Assembly: GCA_946481585.1 (NCBI GenBank)
Contig: CAMLOF010000004.1
Span: 1-35,758 of the forward strand
Direction of reading: 5' to 3'
DNA length: 35,758 bases
Source: an uncultured Macromonas sp.
GTDB lineage: Bacteria > Pseudomonadota > Gammaproteobacteria > Burkholderiales > Burkholderiaceae
Below the pieces are notes generated by a model. It was given only the letters and a program-made list of their open reading frames with translations, did not search any database and was not told the origin of the DNA. Below are positions 19,471 through 27,347 of the stretch, piece by piece (position 1 is the first letter of the stretch; the number at the start of each line of letters is the position of its first letter). A program made the translations under genes and the position numbers.

Positions 19471-20295
19471 AACCGCTGTCAAGCCTTCGTACAGTTCTGG
19501 CCGCCGCCCGGGCAGTTGCCCTTCACCGTCTTGGGGCAGCGGCAGCAGGGTGACGACCAGCAGGGCGGCATCCCGCCCGGCCTGCGCCAGCACCTTGCCG
19601 CGCGGCCCGGCCACGGTGCTCAGGCCGCCATAGGCCAGGCCAGCCTCCACACCGCAGGCGTTGGCGTAGGCCACGTAGAGCTGGTTTTCGCACGCCCGCG
19701 CGGGCACCAGCAGTTGCTGCACCTCGTCAAAGGCGGGCATGTTGGCGGTGGGCACCAACACGGCATCGGCCCCTTGCAGCGCCAGCAGGCGCGCGGCCTC
19801 GGGGAACTCCACGTCGTAGCAGATGAGCAGCCCCAGGCGCCAGCCCCGGTACACGAAGGTGGCGGGCGGCTGCGGGCCGGGAGTGAAGCGGGCTTCGTCC
19901 ACCGCGCCGAACAGGTGGGTCTTGCGGTAATTGGCCAAGGGGGTGCCATCCGGCCCCAGAGCCTGGGCGGCGTTGTAGGGGCGCTGCCCGTCAGGGGCTG
20001 CCTCGGGGTAACCATAGACCAGTGCCAGGCCATGGCGGCGGGCGATGGCGCCCACGGCGCTGGCCCAAGCCCCATCGGCAGGCTGGGCCACGGCGCGCAG
20101 CCATTCGGGATCGCGGTGGTAGCCGGTGAGCGCCATCTCGGGTGTGATCAACAGGTCGGCGCCTGCGGCACGGGCTTGGGCGGCTGCGGCGTCGAGCCGT
20201 TCCAGCGCGTGCGCCGTTACCTGCGCCTCAGCTTCGGCAGAGGGTGCATCTGCGTATGGCGCTTGCCAGAGTGCAACGGTCAACGGACTCTTCAT
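19459..20295 (-). CDS. davA: 5-aminopentanamidase (delta-aminovaleramidase)
   Basis: A 278-residue nitrilase-superfamily amidase. The catalytic triad is visible: E53 in [10 protein letters not shown]125 in NYRKTHLFG, and C159 in [11 protein letters not shown]. The blocks YGYPE, VPTANM and [14 protein letters not shown] closely follow DavA of Pseudomonas putida as I recall it. That enzyme hydrolyses 5-aminovaleramide to 5-aminovalerate and ammonia, the step after lysine 2-monooxygenase, whose gene davB is 0.5 kb away. The start at 20293-20295 has AGGAG before it; an upstream 39-codon extension is non-family. It is divergent from the K+-channel gene across 70 bases. Confidence 0.88.
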   Translation of the reverse strand: MKSPLTVALWQAPYADAPSAEAEAQVTAHALERLDAAAAQARAAGADLLITPEMALTGYHRDPEWLRAVAQPADGAWASAVGAIARRHGLALVYGYPEAAPDGQRPYNAAQALGPDGTPLANYRKTHLFGAVDEARFTPGPQPPATFVYRGWRLGLLICYDVEFPEAARLLALQGADAVLVPTANMPAFDEVQQLLVPARACENQLYVAYANACGVEAGLAYGGLSTVAGPRGKVLAQAGRDAALLVVTLLPLPQDGEGQLPGRRPELYEGLTAVSRR

Positions 20296-20365
20296 GCCGT
20301 CTTGCTCCTGTTCACCAAGGTTTTCATTCTCGGTACGCTTGCTGCCAGGGTTGTAACATTTCTCC

Positions 20366-20797
20366 ATGCCCTTGGTCATTGCTGCCTGCTGCCTCCTCGT
20401 CATTGCAACCACCGTGATGCACTATGAGGTGCTGCGCAGCCTCAACGCACGCCTGCCTGCATTGAACGTGCCCAAACGGGCCAAGCTGCTCGTGGTGATG
20501 CTGGTGGCGTTCGTTTCCCACGCAGCCGAAATCACCCTGTACGGCGTGGCGCTGTACGCGCTGGTGACGTGGTTGGGGGCAGGCACACTGGCTGGCAGCA
20601 GCGACATCACGATCTGGTCCTACCTGTACTTCTCGGCAGAAACGTACACCTCTCTGGGCTTCGGCGACATCACTCCAGTAGGCCCCATCCGGCTGATGGC
20701 GGGTGTCGAGGCACTCAACGGGTTGTTGCTGGTGGGCTGGTCCGCTTCTTTCACCTACATCTCCATGGAACGTTTCTGGCAACCGAAAAAGCCTTGA
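20366..20797 (+). CDS. Small K+-channel-like membrane protein
   Basis: A 143-residue membrane protein with a pore-loop ion-channel domain (Ion_trans_2 type). Hydrophobic segments lie at about 2-20, 42-66 and 108-130. The pore helix and filter fall between the last two: WSYLYFSAETYTSLGFGDITP. The filter TSLGFGD is a relaxed form of the potassium TVGYGD signature, so selectivity for K+ is likely but not certain. There is no regulatory (RCK) domain. The gene sits on the strand opposite to its neighbours: 70 bases from the davA start and 6 bases from the davB stop. Confidence 0.85.
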   Translation: MPLVIAACCLLVIATTVMHYEVLRSLNARLPALNVPKRAKLLVVMLVAFVSHAAEITLYGVALYALVTWLGAGTLAGSSDITIWSYLYFSAETYTSLGFGDITPVGPIRLMAGVEALNGLLLVGWSASFTYISMERFWQPKKP

Positions 20798-20803
20798 GGC
20801 GGA

Positions 20804-22483
20804 TCAATCCGGCAAGGCCACCGGCCCGATCTGCGGGTACAGGTCCCCCGGGCCGGGGTTGCCTGGCGCGCTGCCGCCGCCCAGGTGGCGCACGATGCCC
20901 CACACCGCGTTGAGCGAGGTCTGCACCGCGCCTTCCACCCAGGCGGGCGTGAAGGAAATGTCGTCCCCGGCCAGGAAGATGCCGCGCTCGGCGGCGGGCA
21001 GGCCGTCTTGCATGAAGTGGCCGTACATGCGGTGGTTGTAGCGGTAGTGGCCCGGCAGCGCGCCCTTGAAGGCACCGAGGAAGTGGGGGTCGGCCTCCCA
21101 CGACACGGTGATGGGGTCGCCGATGATGTGGCTGGCGATGTCCACGTCGGGGTAGATCTTCTTGAGCGCGGCCAGGGCGAGCTGCACGCGCTTTTCGGGG
21201 GACTGCGGCAGCATCTTGAGCGCGTCGCTCATCCACGCGTAGCTCAGGCAGATGACGCCGGGCTGGTCGGGGCCGTTGTCGAACAGGTAGGTGCCGCGCG
21301 TGAGCCGGTCGGTGAGGGTCATGCTCATGCGGTCGCGGCCGGTGGTGGGGTCCACGTCTTTCCAGAAGGGGCGGTCCACCATCACGAAGGTCTTGGACGA
21401 CTGCATGTAGCGCGTGCGGTCCAGGGCCATCCACATCTTCTGCGAGAACAGGGCCTCGTCGCAGTCGATCTGCGTGGTGAGCAGCCAGCTCTGGCAGGTG
21501 ACCAGAGCCGCCTCGTAATGGCGCGTGGTGCCCCAGGCGTCGGTGATGGCCAGGCGCCCGTCAGCCGCGCGGGCAATGGCGCGCACGCCGGGGCGCGGCC
21601 CGCCCTGGTGCAGGGCCGACAGGGTGGTGCCCGCGGGCCAGTGGTTCAGCTGCGCTGGCGCCAGGTCCCACAGGCCCAGTGGCACCTGCTGCGCGCCGCC
21701 CACGATGAGGTGCTGGTCTTCGTCGCAGCCGGTGAGCACCACGCGCAGGATCTCCAGCATGGTGTTGGGGAAGTCCGAGTCCCAGCCGCCAGTGCCAAAG
21801 CCCACCTGGCCGAACACCTCGCGGTGGCGGAAGGACAGCCGCGCGAACGCGGGCGACTGGGCCACGAAGTCGTAGAAGGTGCGGTCGTCCCACAGGGGCA
21901 CGAGTTGGTCCCACAGGGCCTTCAGGCGCGGCACGTCGCGCTGGCGCAGGGCCTGTTGCAAATCACCAAAACCTGCCCCGGTTTCCAGGGCCTCAGCCCA
22001 GGCCTCGGCCACCTCGCGGAACAGCGGTGGCAGGTCGTCCAAGGTGCGTGCGTAGTGGGTCTGGCCTTCCAGGTCGATGACGGTGCTACCCGCCGCCGGG
22101 GTGAGCGGGTTGGGGAAGGGCTGCGTCTGCAGGCCCAGCTGGTTGACGTAATGGAAGAAGGCGGTGGACGAGCGCGGGAAGCGCATGCCGCCGAGTTCGG
22201 CCACCACGCCGCGCCCGCCCTCGAAGGCTTGCGAACGCAAGCGCCCGCCCATGCGGGAGGCCTCGTACACCACGGGCTTGAGGCCGAGCTTCATCAGCTC
22301 GAAGGCGGCCACCATGCCCGCCATGCCGCCGCCGACGATGGCGACCTCGGTGCCCAGCCGGTTGGTGGGCAACTGGCCCAGGCCAGCGGGCGAAGCCAGC
22401 CAGTCGTCGTAGGCAAAGGGGAAGTCCGGGCCGAAGATGGTGACGGGCGCGTCGGCGGGGCGCAGGGGGGTGGCTTGGCTCAT
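20804..22483 (-). CDS. davB: L-lysine 2-monooxygenase (flavin amine oxidase family)
   Basis: A 559-residue FAD enzyme. The nucleotide fold EVAIVGGGMAGMVAAFEL (GxGxxG at 51-56) is preceded by the TIFGPDFPFAYDDWL head typical of lysine and tryptophan 2-monooxygenases. Long stretches (VFGQVGFGTGGWDSDFPNTM, MWMALDRTRYMQSSKTFVMV, FLGAFKGALPGHYRYN) match DavB of Pseudomonas as I recall it. It oxidatively decarboxylates lysine to 5-aminovaleramide, the substrate of DavA. The ATG at 22481-22483 is chosen because GAGGAG lies about 10 bases upstream; an ATG three codons earlier abuts that site. It starts 13 bases after the exporter stop, in one operon. Confidence 0.93.
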   Translation of the reverse strand: MSQATPLRPADAPVTIFGPDFPFAYDDWLASPAGLGQLPTNRLGTEVAIVGGGMAGMVAAFELMKLGLKPVVYEASRMGGRLRSQAFEGGRGVVAELGGMRFPRSSTAFFHYVNQLGLQTQPFPNPLTPAAGSTVIDLEGQTHYARTLDDLPPLFREVAEAWAEALETGAGFGDLQQALRQRDVPRLKALWDQLVPLWDDRTFYDFVAQSPAFARLSFRHREVFGQVGFGTGGWDSDFPNTMLEILRVVLTGCDEDQHLIVGGAQQVPLGLWDLAPAQLNHWPAGTTLSALHQGGPRPGVRAIARAADGRLAITDAWGTTRHYEAALVTCQSWLLTTQIDCDEALFSQKMWMALDRTRYMQSSKTFVMVDRPFWKDVDPTTGRDRMSMTLTDRLTRGTYLFDNGPDQPGVICLSYAWMSDALKMLPQSPEKRVQLALAALKKIYPDVDIASHIIGDPITVSWEADPHFLGAFKGALPGHYRYNHRMYGHFMQDGLPAAERGIFLAGDDISFTPAWVEGAVQTSLNAVWGIVRHLGGGSAPGNPGPGDLYPQIGPVALPD

Positions 22484-22496
22484 GGCGTGCATCTCC

Positions 22497-23165
22497 TCAG
22501 AACAGGCCCCACACCAGGGCGGCAGCGGTACCCCACATCATCAGGGCAACGGCCCCGTCGATGAAGCGCCAGATGGACAGCGAACCCAGGCGGCGGCCCA
22601 GCCAGAACACGGCCACGCCCAGCGTGAGGAACCACACCATGGAACCCATGACCGCACCTGCGCCAAACACCTTGTTGCCAGGCACGCCGTAGGCCAGCGA
22701 CGCGGTGCCGATGAGCACCGCTGTGTCCAGCCAAGCATGGGGGTTGAGCCACGAGAAGGCCAGGGCGGTGAGCACGGCCTGGCGGCGGGTGAGGTTGGGC
22801 TTGGCGGCGCTGGCGTCAGCGTCGGCCTGAATGGCGGGCGCCGCCGGGCGCCAGCAGCGGCGCGCGGCCTGGGTGCCGTACACCAGCAGGAACAGCACCC
22901 CGGCGCCGATGAGGGCGCCCTGCAGCTTGTCGGAAAGCCCCCCGAGCTGCGCCAACCCCAGCACGCCCAGGGCGATGAGGGCCACGTCGGCCAGCACACA
23001 AACCGCCACGGTGAGCCACAGGTGCTGGCGCTGCAGGCCCATGCGCAGCACGTGGGCGTTTTGCGGGCCAATGGCCATGATGAGCGACAGGCTCAAGGCC
23101 ATGCCCGCCGTGAAGGTGGGCGACATGAAGGCAGGGAAGGACAGGGCGGGAACGAAGGCAGTCAT
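22497..23165 (-). CDS. argO: LysE/ArgO-type basic amino acid exporter
   Basis: A 222-residue, six-helix exporter of the LysE/ArgO branch. Hallmarks are FTAGMALSLSLIMAIGPQNAHVLRMGLQRQH at the start (GPQN motif), CVLADVALIALGVLGL, and ALAFSWLNPHAWLDTAVLIGT in the middle. The ATG at 23163-23165 has GGAGA about 6 bases upstream and gives the normal length. It is the first gene of an operon with davB and would let the cell vent excess lysine or arginine. This exporter-monooxygenase pairing supports lysine rather than tryptophan or phenylalanine as the DavB substrate. Confidence 0.9.
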   Translation of the reverse strand: MTAFVPALSFPAFMSPTFTAGMALSLSLIMAIGPQNAHVLRMGLQRQHLWLTVAVCVLADVALIALGVLGLAQLGGLSDKLQGALIGAGVLFLLVYGTQAARRCWRPAAPAIQADADASAAKPNLTRRQAVLTALAFSWLNPHAWLDTAVLIGTASLAYGVPGNKVFGAGAVMGSMVWFLTLGVAVFWLGRRLGSLSIWRFIDGAVALMMWGTAAALVWGLF

Positions 23166-23246
23166 GGGAATCTCCGGCACAGACCGGGGCGCATGGCCCA
23201 CGGCTTGGATGTGTGATGGAGCGGAGTGTGCCCTTTTTGCCCTTCT

Positions 23247-23290
23247 AGTTAAACCTTATCAATCAGAAATCAATTCAGTTAAAAATTATT
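23247..23290 (-). promoter_or_regulatory. AT-rich direct repeats upstream of argO-davB
   Basis: The 129-base gap 23166-23294 contains an AT-rich island in GC-rich surroundings. ATCAATCAG (23258-23266) and ATCAATTCAG (23269-23278) repeat with an 11-base period, about one helical turn. AGTTAAA occurs at 23247-23253 and again 30 bases away at 23277-23283. Same-face repeats of this type suit an operator and promoter for the argO-davB operon. No sure -35/-10 pair was picked. Confidence 0.4.
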
Positions 23291-23294
23291 TACT

Positions 23295-24290
23295 TCATGC
23301 GGAGGTGATGGCCTGCCGCGTCTGGGAAGGGGTTTCGCCAAACAGGGCCTTGTACTCCTGGCTGAAGTGGCCCATGTGCCAGAAGCCCCAGCGTGCGGCC
23401 ACATCAGCAATCGTGACGGACGGCGCTTCGTCGCGCAACGCGCGGCGCACGGCGTTGAGGCGCACGGCGCGCAGGTAGGCCACGGGGCTCATGCCCAGCA
23501 CTTCCTGGAAGCAGTTCTGCAAGGTGCGGCGGGTGACGTGCAGTTCGACGCACAGGCGCTGCACGCTGAGCGGTTCGTGGGGCTGCTCGAACACCAGGCT
23601 GCGCACGCGGTGCACCAGCTCCTGGCGGCGCAGCTGGCGGGGGTTGACGGCCTCGGTCAGCGTGTCGGGCACCAGGGTGTCGCTCAACACGGTGAGCAGG
23701 GCTTCACGCAGGGCGCGTCGGCTGGCTTCGTGGTTGAGCACCTGCGGCTGGCCCTGCAGGCTGCGCAGCACTTCACGCAGCATGCCCACCAGGCGCAGGC
23801 GCTGCAAGGGGGTGAGCGTCTGCACGCTGGGCCCGCCTGCCCAGCCGCCCGGGCCGTCGCCGGGCCAGTCGCGGTGGTGCAGCTCACGCACATGGCGGGT
23901 CAGCTGCTCGCGGGCAAACACCATGCCGTACAAGCCATGGCCAGCGGGCACCTGCAGGTCAAAGGGTTCGTCGCCCCCCGCCAGCATGAGCTGCAAACCA
24001 TGGGCAGGCCGGCCCATGAAGCGCAAGCCCTCGGCGGCCTCCGGCACCGCCAGGCCCACCCAGATGCCGCCCTGCCAGGTACGGCAGTGCTGGCTGGTGG
24101 CGCAAGTGGCCACTTCTTCAAACACCTGCAGGTCGTGGTCGAACAGTTCGCGCACCTCGCCGTGGAACACGCCGGGTGATGTTTGCTCGTACTCCTGGTC
24201 CCAAGCGTCCAGATTGCGGGCGTGGATGTGCACCTCTCGCGTGTGTTTGACGCGAAAGCAGGCCTCGGCGGCATTGGGCTGCACCAACAT
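23295..24290 (-). CDS. eutR: EutR-like AraC-family regulator of ethanolamine use
   Basis: A 331-residue AraC/XylS regulator. The C-terminal double helix-turn-helix (about 230-325) has VTRRTLQNCFQEVLGMSP and AYLRAVRLNAVRRAL, then RWGFWHMGHFSQEYKALFGETPS, all very close to EutR of enteric bacteria as I recall it. The N-terminal half carries AWDQEYEQTSPGVFHGEV, also EutR-like, where the protein senses ethanolamine and adenosylcobalamin. Its divergent neighbours are eat, eutB and eutC, which fixes the role. A strong ribosome site (GGAAGGAG) precedes the ATG. It lies 129 bases upstream of argO on the same strand. Confidence 0.92.
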   Translation of the reverse strand: MLVQPNAAEACFRVKHTREVHIHARNLDAWDQEYEQTSPGVFHGEVRELFDHDLQVFEEVATCATSQHCRTWQGGIWVGLAVPEAAEGLRFMGRPAHGLQLMLAGGDEPFDLQVPAGHGLYGMVFAREQLTRHVRELHHRDWPGDGPGGWAGGPSVQTLTPLQRLRLVGMLREVLRSLQGQPQVLNHEASRRALREALLTVLSDTLVPDTLTEAVNPRQLRRQELVHRVRSLVFEQPHEPLSVQRLCVELHVTRRTLQNCFQEVLGMSPVAYLRAVRLNAVRRALRDEAPSVTIADVAARWGFWHMGHFSQEYKALFGETPSQTRQAITSA

Positions 24291-24305
24291 GGCGTGCTCC
24301 TTCCA

Positions 24306-24369
24306 GGGTTTCCCTCCGACCGGGCACGAGTATCAAGTTCCGTGCCACGGCTCGCTTGAGGGAAAACCC
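24306..24369. promoter_or_regulatory. Nested inverted repeats between eutR and eat
   Basis: An outer pair, GGGTTTCCCTC (24306-24316) and GAGGGAAAACCC (24358-24369), is complementary apart from one extra A. It encloses an inner pair, GGCACG (24323-24328) and CGTGCC (24341-24346). The element starts 16 bases upstream of the eutR ATG, so it could fold in the eutR leader RNA or hold binding sites for EutR. Confidence 0.4.
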
Positions 24370-24378
24370 GCGCCACGC

Positions 24379-24489
24379 TATCCCGTTTCGGAAAAAACAC
24401 CGCCCCGGGCACGCCAGTTGCTCAAATGGGATACCACCCCACAGCCCAAGCGGCCCAACATTCGCCCCAGGCTGCCCGAGCCGTTTCGG
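24379..24489. promoter_or_regulatory. Repeated motifs in the eat upstream region
   Basis: TATCCCGTTT (24379-24388) and AAATGGGATA (24424-24433) form an inverted pair with one mismatch, 45 bases centre to centre. CCGTTTCGG occurs at 24383-24391 and again as a direct repeat at 24481-24489, just before the eat start. These are candidate EutR operator half-sites; AraC-family proteins usually bind paired repeats. The remainder of the 223-base gap holds no gene. Confidence 0.35.
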
Positions 24490-24513
24490 GCGACTTGAAC
24501 ACGAGCAACAGAC

Positions 24514-25908
24514 ATGTCAACCACACCCAAACAGGTCTCGCGGGAGCTCAAGCCCGTGCTGGGAACCTTCTCGCTCTGGGGCATTGCCGTGGGGCTGGTC
24601 ATCTCCGGCGAGTACTTCGGCTGGAGCTACGGCTGGGCCAGCGCAGGGACCCTGGGCTTCCTGCTGGCCACGGTCTTCGTGGCGCTGATGTACACCACCT
24701 TCATCTTCAGCTTCACGGAACTGTCCACCTCCATCCCGCACGCGGGCGGCCCCTTTGCCTATGCGCGCCGCGCCTTCGGGCCCACGGGCGGCTTCATCGC
24801 GGGCTTTGCCACACTGGTGGAATTCGTCTTCGCGCCGCCCGCCATTTCGCTGGCCATCGGCGCCTACCTGGGTCTGCAGTTCCCCAGCCTGGACCCGAAG
24901 ATCGCCGCACTTGGGGCCTACGTCATCTTCATCGCGCTCAATGCACTGGGCGTGGGCATTGCCGCCACCTTTGAACTGGTGGTGACGCTGCTGGCCGTGG
25001 CGGAGTTGCTGGTGTTTGCCGGGGTGGTGGCGCCGGGCTGGTCGCTCACCAACTTCGTGGCCAACGGTTGGGCGGGCTCGGGCACGCTCACCGTGGGCAC
25101 CTGGGCGGGCATCTTCGCGGCCATCCCGTTTGCCATCTGGTTCTTCCTGGCCATCGAAGGCGCCGCCATGGCCGCCGAAGAAGCCAAGGAGCCGCGCCGC
25201 ACCATTCCCATCGCCTACATCACCGGCATCCTCACGCTGGTGGCGCTGGCCTTCCTGGTCATGGTCATGGCCGGCGGCGTGGGCGACTGGTCCAAGCTGT
25301 CCAACATCAACGACCCGCTGCCCCAGGCCATGAAGATGGTGGTGGGCGAGTCCAGCGGCTGGCTGCACATGCTGGTGTGGATCGGCCTGTTCGGGCTGGT
25401 GGCGTCGTTCCACGGCATCATCCTGGGCTACTCGCGCCAGATGTTCGCCCTGGCCCGCGCAGGCTACCTGCCCGCCTACTTCGCCAAGGTGCACCCGCGC
25501 TTCAAGACCCCCGTGCGCGCCCTGGTGGGTGGCGGCGTGGTGGGCGTGGCGGCCGTGTTCAGCGACCAGTGGGTGACCTTCGGCGGCCAGCCGCTGACGG
25601 CCAACATCGTGACCATGGCCGTGCTGGGCGCGCTGGTGATGTACATCATCTCCATGGCTGCACTGTTCAAGCTGCGCGCCAGCGAGCCTTTGCTGGACCG
25701 TCCCTTCCGCGCCCCGTTCTACCCACTGTTCCCGGGCATTGCCCTGGTCTGCGGCTTGGTATGCCTGTTCGCGGTGGTGTACTTCAACGCCATGCTGTCG
25801 GTGCTGTTCCTGGCGCTGATGGGGCTGGCCTACCTGTACTTCCGCCTGACCTCGGCCCAGCGCGACGCCGCCCCGCTCGACGCGATGCTGGGTGCCACGG
25901 CAGAATGA
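24514..25908 (+). CDS. eat: Ethanolamine permease
   Basis: A 464-residue, 12-helix transporter of the amino acid-polyamine-organocation superfamily. The N-terminal LGTFSLWGIAVGLVISGEYFGWSYGW, the SIPHAGGPFAYARRAFGPTGGF segment and AIEGAAMAAEEAKEPRRTIP are the family's diagnostic regions (TIGR00908 type, ethanolamine permease). It brings ethanolamine through the inner membrane to the ammonia-lyase encoded just downstream. It is divergent from eutR and is the first gene of the eat-eutB-eutC run, with 44 bases to eutB. The ribosome site is weak. Confidence 0.93.
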   Translation: MSTTPKQVSRELKPVLGTFSLWGIAVGLVISGEYFGWSYGWASAGTLGFLLATVFVALMYTTFIFSFTELSTSIPHAGGPFAYARRAFGPTGGFIAGFATLVEFVFAPPAISLAIGAYLGLQFPSLDPKIAALGAYVIFIALNALGVGIAATFELVVTLLAVAELLVFAGVVAPGWSLTNFVANGWAGSGTLTVGTWAGIFAAIPFAIWFFLAIEGAAMAAEEAKEPRRTIPIAYITGILTLVALAFLVMVMAGGVGDWSKLSNINDPLPQAMKMVVGESSGWLHMLVWIGLFGLVASFHGIILGYSRQMFALARAGYLPAYFAKVHPRFKTPVRALVGGGVVGVAAVFSDQWVTFGGQPLTANIVTMAVLGALVMYIISMAALFKLRASEPLLDRPFRAPFYPLFPGIALVCGLVCLFAVVYFNAMLSVLFLALMGLAYLYFRLTSAQRDAAPLDAMLGATAE

Positions 25909-25952
25909 TCCATGGGGTGGCGAACACCGCCCCTGCCAAATAGGAGTCAGCC

Positions 25953-27347
25953 TTGAGCCTGAGCACCACCCTGGGCGGCGTCACCTACCGCTTCGGCAGC
26001 CTGCGCGAGGTGATGGCCAAGGCCACGCCCCTGCGCTCGGGCGACTGCCTGGCCGGGCTGGCCGCGACCTCTGAACAGGAACGCGTGGCGGCACGCTGGG
26101 TGCTGGCGGACGTGCCGCTGGCGCGCTTCCTCAACGAAGCACTGGTGCCCTACGAGGCCGACGAGGTCACGCGCCTCATCATCGACAGCCACGACGCGCA
26201 GGCCTTCGCGCCGGTTTCGGCCCTGACGGTGGGGGGCTTGCGAGACTGGCTGCTGGGCGAGCAGGCCACGCCCGAAGCGCTGCGCCGCCTGGCCCCTGGC
26301 CTGACGCCCGAGATGGTGGCCGCCGTGAGCAAGCTGATGCGCAACCAGGACCTGATGCTGGTAGCGCGCCGCTGCGAAGTGATCACCCGCTTTCGCAACA
26401 CGCAGGGCCTGCGCGGGCACCTCACGGTGCGGCTCCAACCCAACCACCCCACCGACGACCCGGCTGGCATCGTGGCCAGCATGATCGACGGGCTGATGCA
26501 TGGCGCGGGCGACGCGGTGGTGGGCATCAACCCTGTGTCGGACAGCGTGCCTGACCTGGTGCGCCTGAACCACGTGCTGGCCGAGGTGCTGGAGCGTGGT
26601 GCCATACCCACACAGACCTGCGTGCTGACGCACGTGACCAACACCATGCAGGCCATGAGCATGGGCGCGCCGGTGGACCTGGTGTTCCAGTCCATTGCGG
26701 GCACCGAAGGGGCCAACCGCTCCTTCGGCATCAGCCTGGCCTTGCTGGACGAGGCCCATGCCATGGCCCAGGCCCTGGGCCGCGGCACGCTGGGCAGCAA
26801 CGTGATGTACTTTGAAACCGGCCAGGGCAGCGCCTTGTCGGCCAACGCCCACCACGGGGTGGACCAGCAGACCTGCGAGGCACGCGCCTACGCCGTGGCG
26901 CGCCGTTACCAGCCGCTGCTGGTGAACACGGTGGTGGGTTTCATCGGCCCGGAATACCTGTACGACGGCAAGCAGATCACCCGCGCCGGGCTGGAAGACC
27001 ACTTCTGCGGCAAGCTGCTGGGCCTGCCCATGGGCTGCGACATCTGCTACACCAACCACGCCGAGGCCGACCAGGACGACATGGACAACCTGATGGTGCT
27101 GCTGGCCACGGCGGGGCTGAACTTCCTGATCGGCGTGCCCGGCGCCGACGACGTGATGCTGAACTACCAGAGCACATCCTTCCACGACGCGCTGGTGCTG
27201 CGCGAGATGCTGGGCCTGAAACGCGCGCCCGAATTCGAGGCCTGGCTGCAATGCATGGGCGTGACCGACACAGCGGGCCGCCTGCTGCCTCCGGGCCGCC
27301 AGCCCGCCCTGCCCCACACGCTGTGGACCTTGCCGGAGGCGGCATGA
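25953..27347 (+). CDS. eutB: Ethanolamine ammonia-lyase, large subunit
   Basis: A 464-residue catalytic subunit (the E. coli protein has about 453) of the adenosylcobalamin-dependent lyase that splits ethanolamine to acetaldehyde and ammonia. Diagnostic segments include GHLTVRLQPNHPTDD, GDAVVGINPVSDS, QSIAGTEGANRSFGI, YFETGQGSALSANAHHG and LPMGCDICYTNHAEADQDD. The start is TTG at 25953, with GGAG about 9 bases upstream; the first in-frame ATG is 20 codons in and would remove conserved sequence. The stop overlaps the eutC ATG by four bases. Low-efficiency initiation at TTG is unusual for a catabolic enzyme. Confidence 0.96.
   Translation: MSLSTTLGGVTYRFGSLREVMAKATPLRSGDCLAGLAATSEQERVAARWVLADVPLARFLNEALVPYEADEVTRLIIDSHDAQAFAPVSALTVGGLRDWLLGEQATPEALRRLAPGLTPEMVAAVSKLMRNQDLMLVARRCEVITRFRNTQGLRGHLTVRLQPNHPTDDPAGIVASMIDGLMHGAGDAVVGINPVSDSVPDLVRLNHVLAEVLERGAIPTQTCVLTHVTNTMQAMSMGAPVDLVFQSIAGTEGANRSFGISLALLDEAHAMAQALGRGTLGSNVMYFETGQGSALSANAHHGVDQQTCEARAYAVARRYQPLLVNTVVGFIGPEYLYDGKQITRAGLEDHFCGKLLGLPMGCDICYTNHAEADQDDMDNLMVLLATAGLNFLIGVPGADDVMLNYQSTSFHDALVLREMLGLKRAPEFEAWLQCMGVTDTAGRLLPPGRQPALPHTLWTLPEAA

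Noticed and set aside
20804..22483. Tryptophan or phenylalanine 2-monooxygenase instead of lysine 2-monooxygenase
   Set aside because: The family is shared, but the remembered sequence blocks, the DavA homologue nearby and the ArgO-type exporter all favour lysine.
24291..24513. Possible cobalamin riboswitch before the ethanolamine genes
   Set aside because: GCGCCACGC loosely recalls the B12 box, but the remaining conserved blocks of the aptamer are missing.
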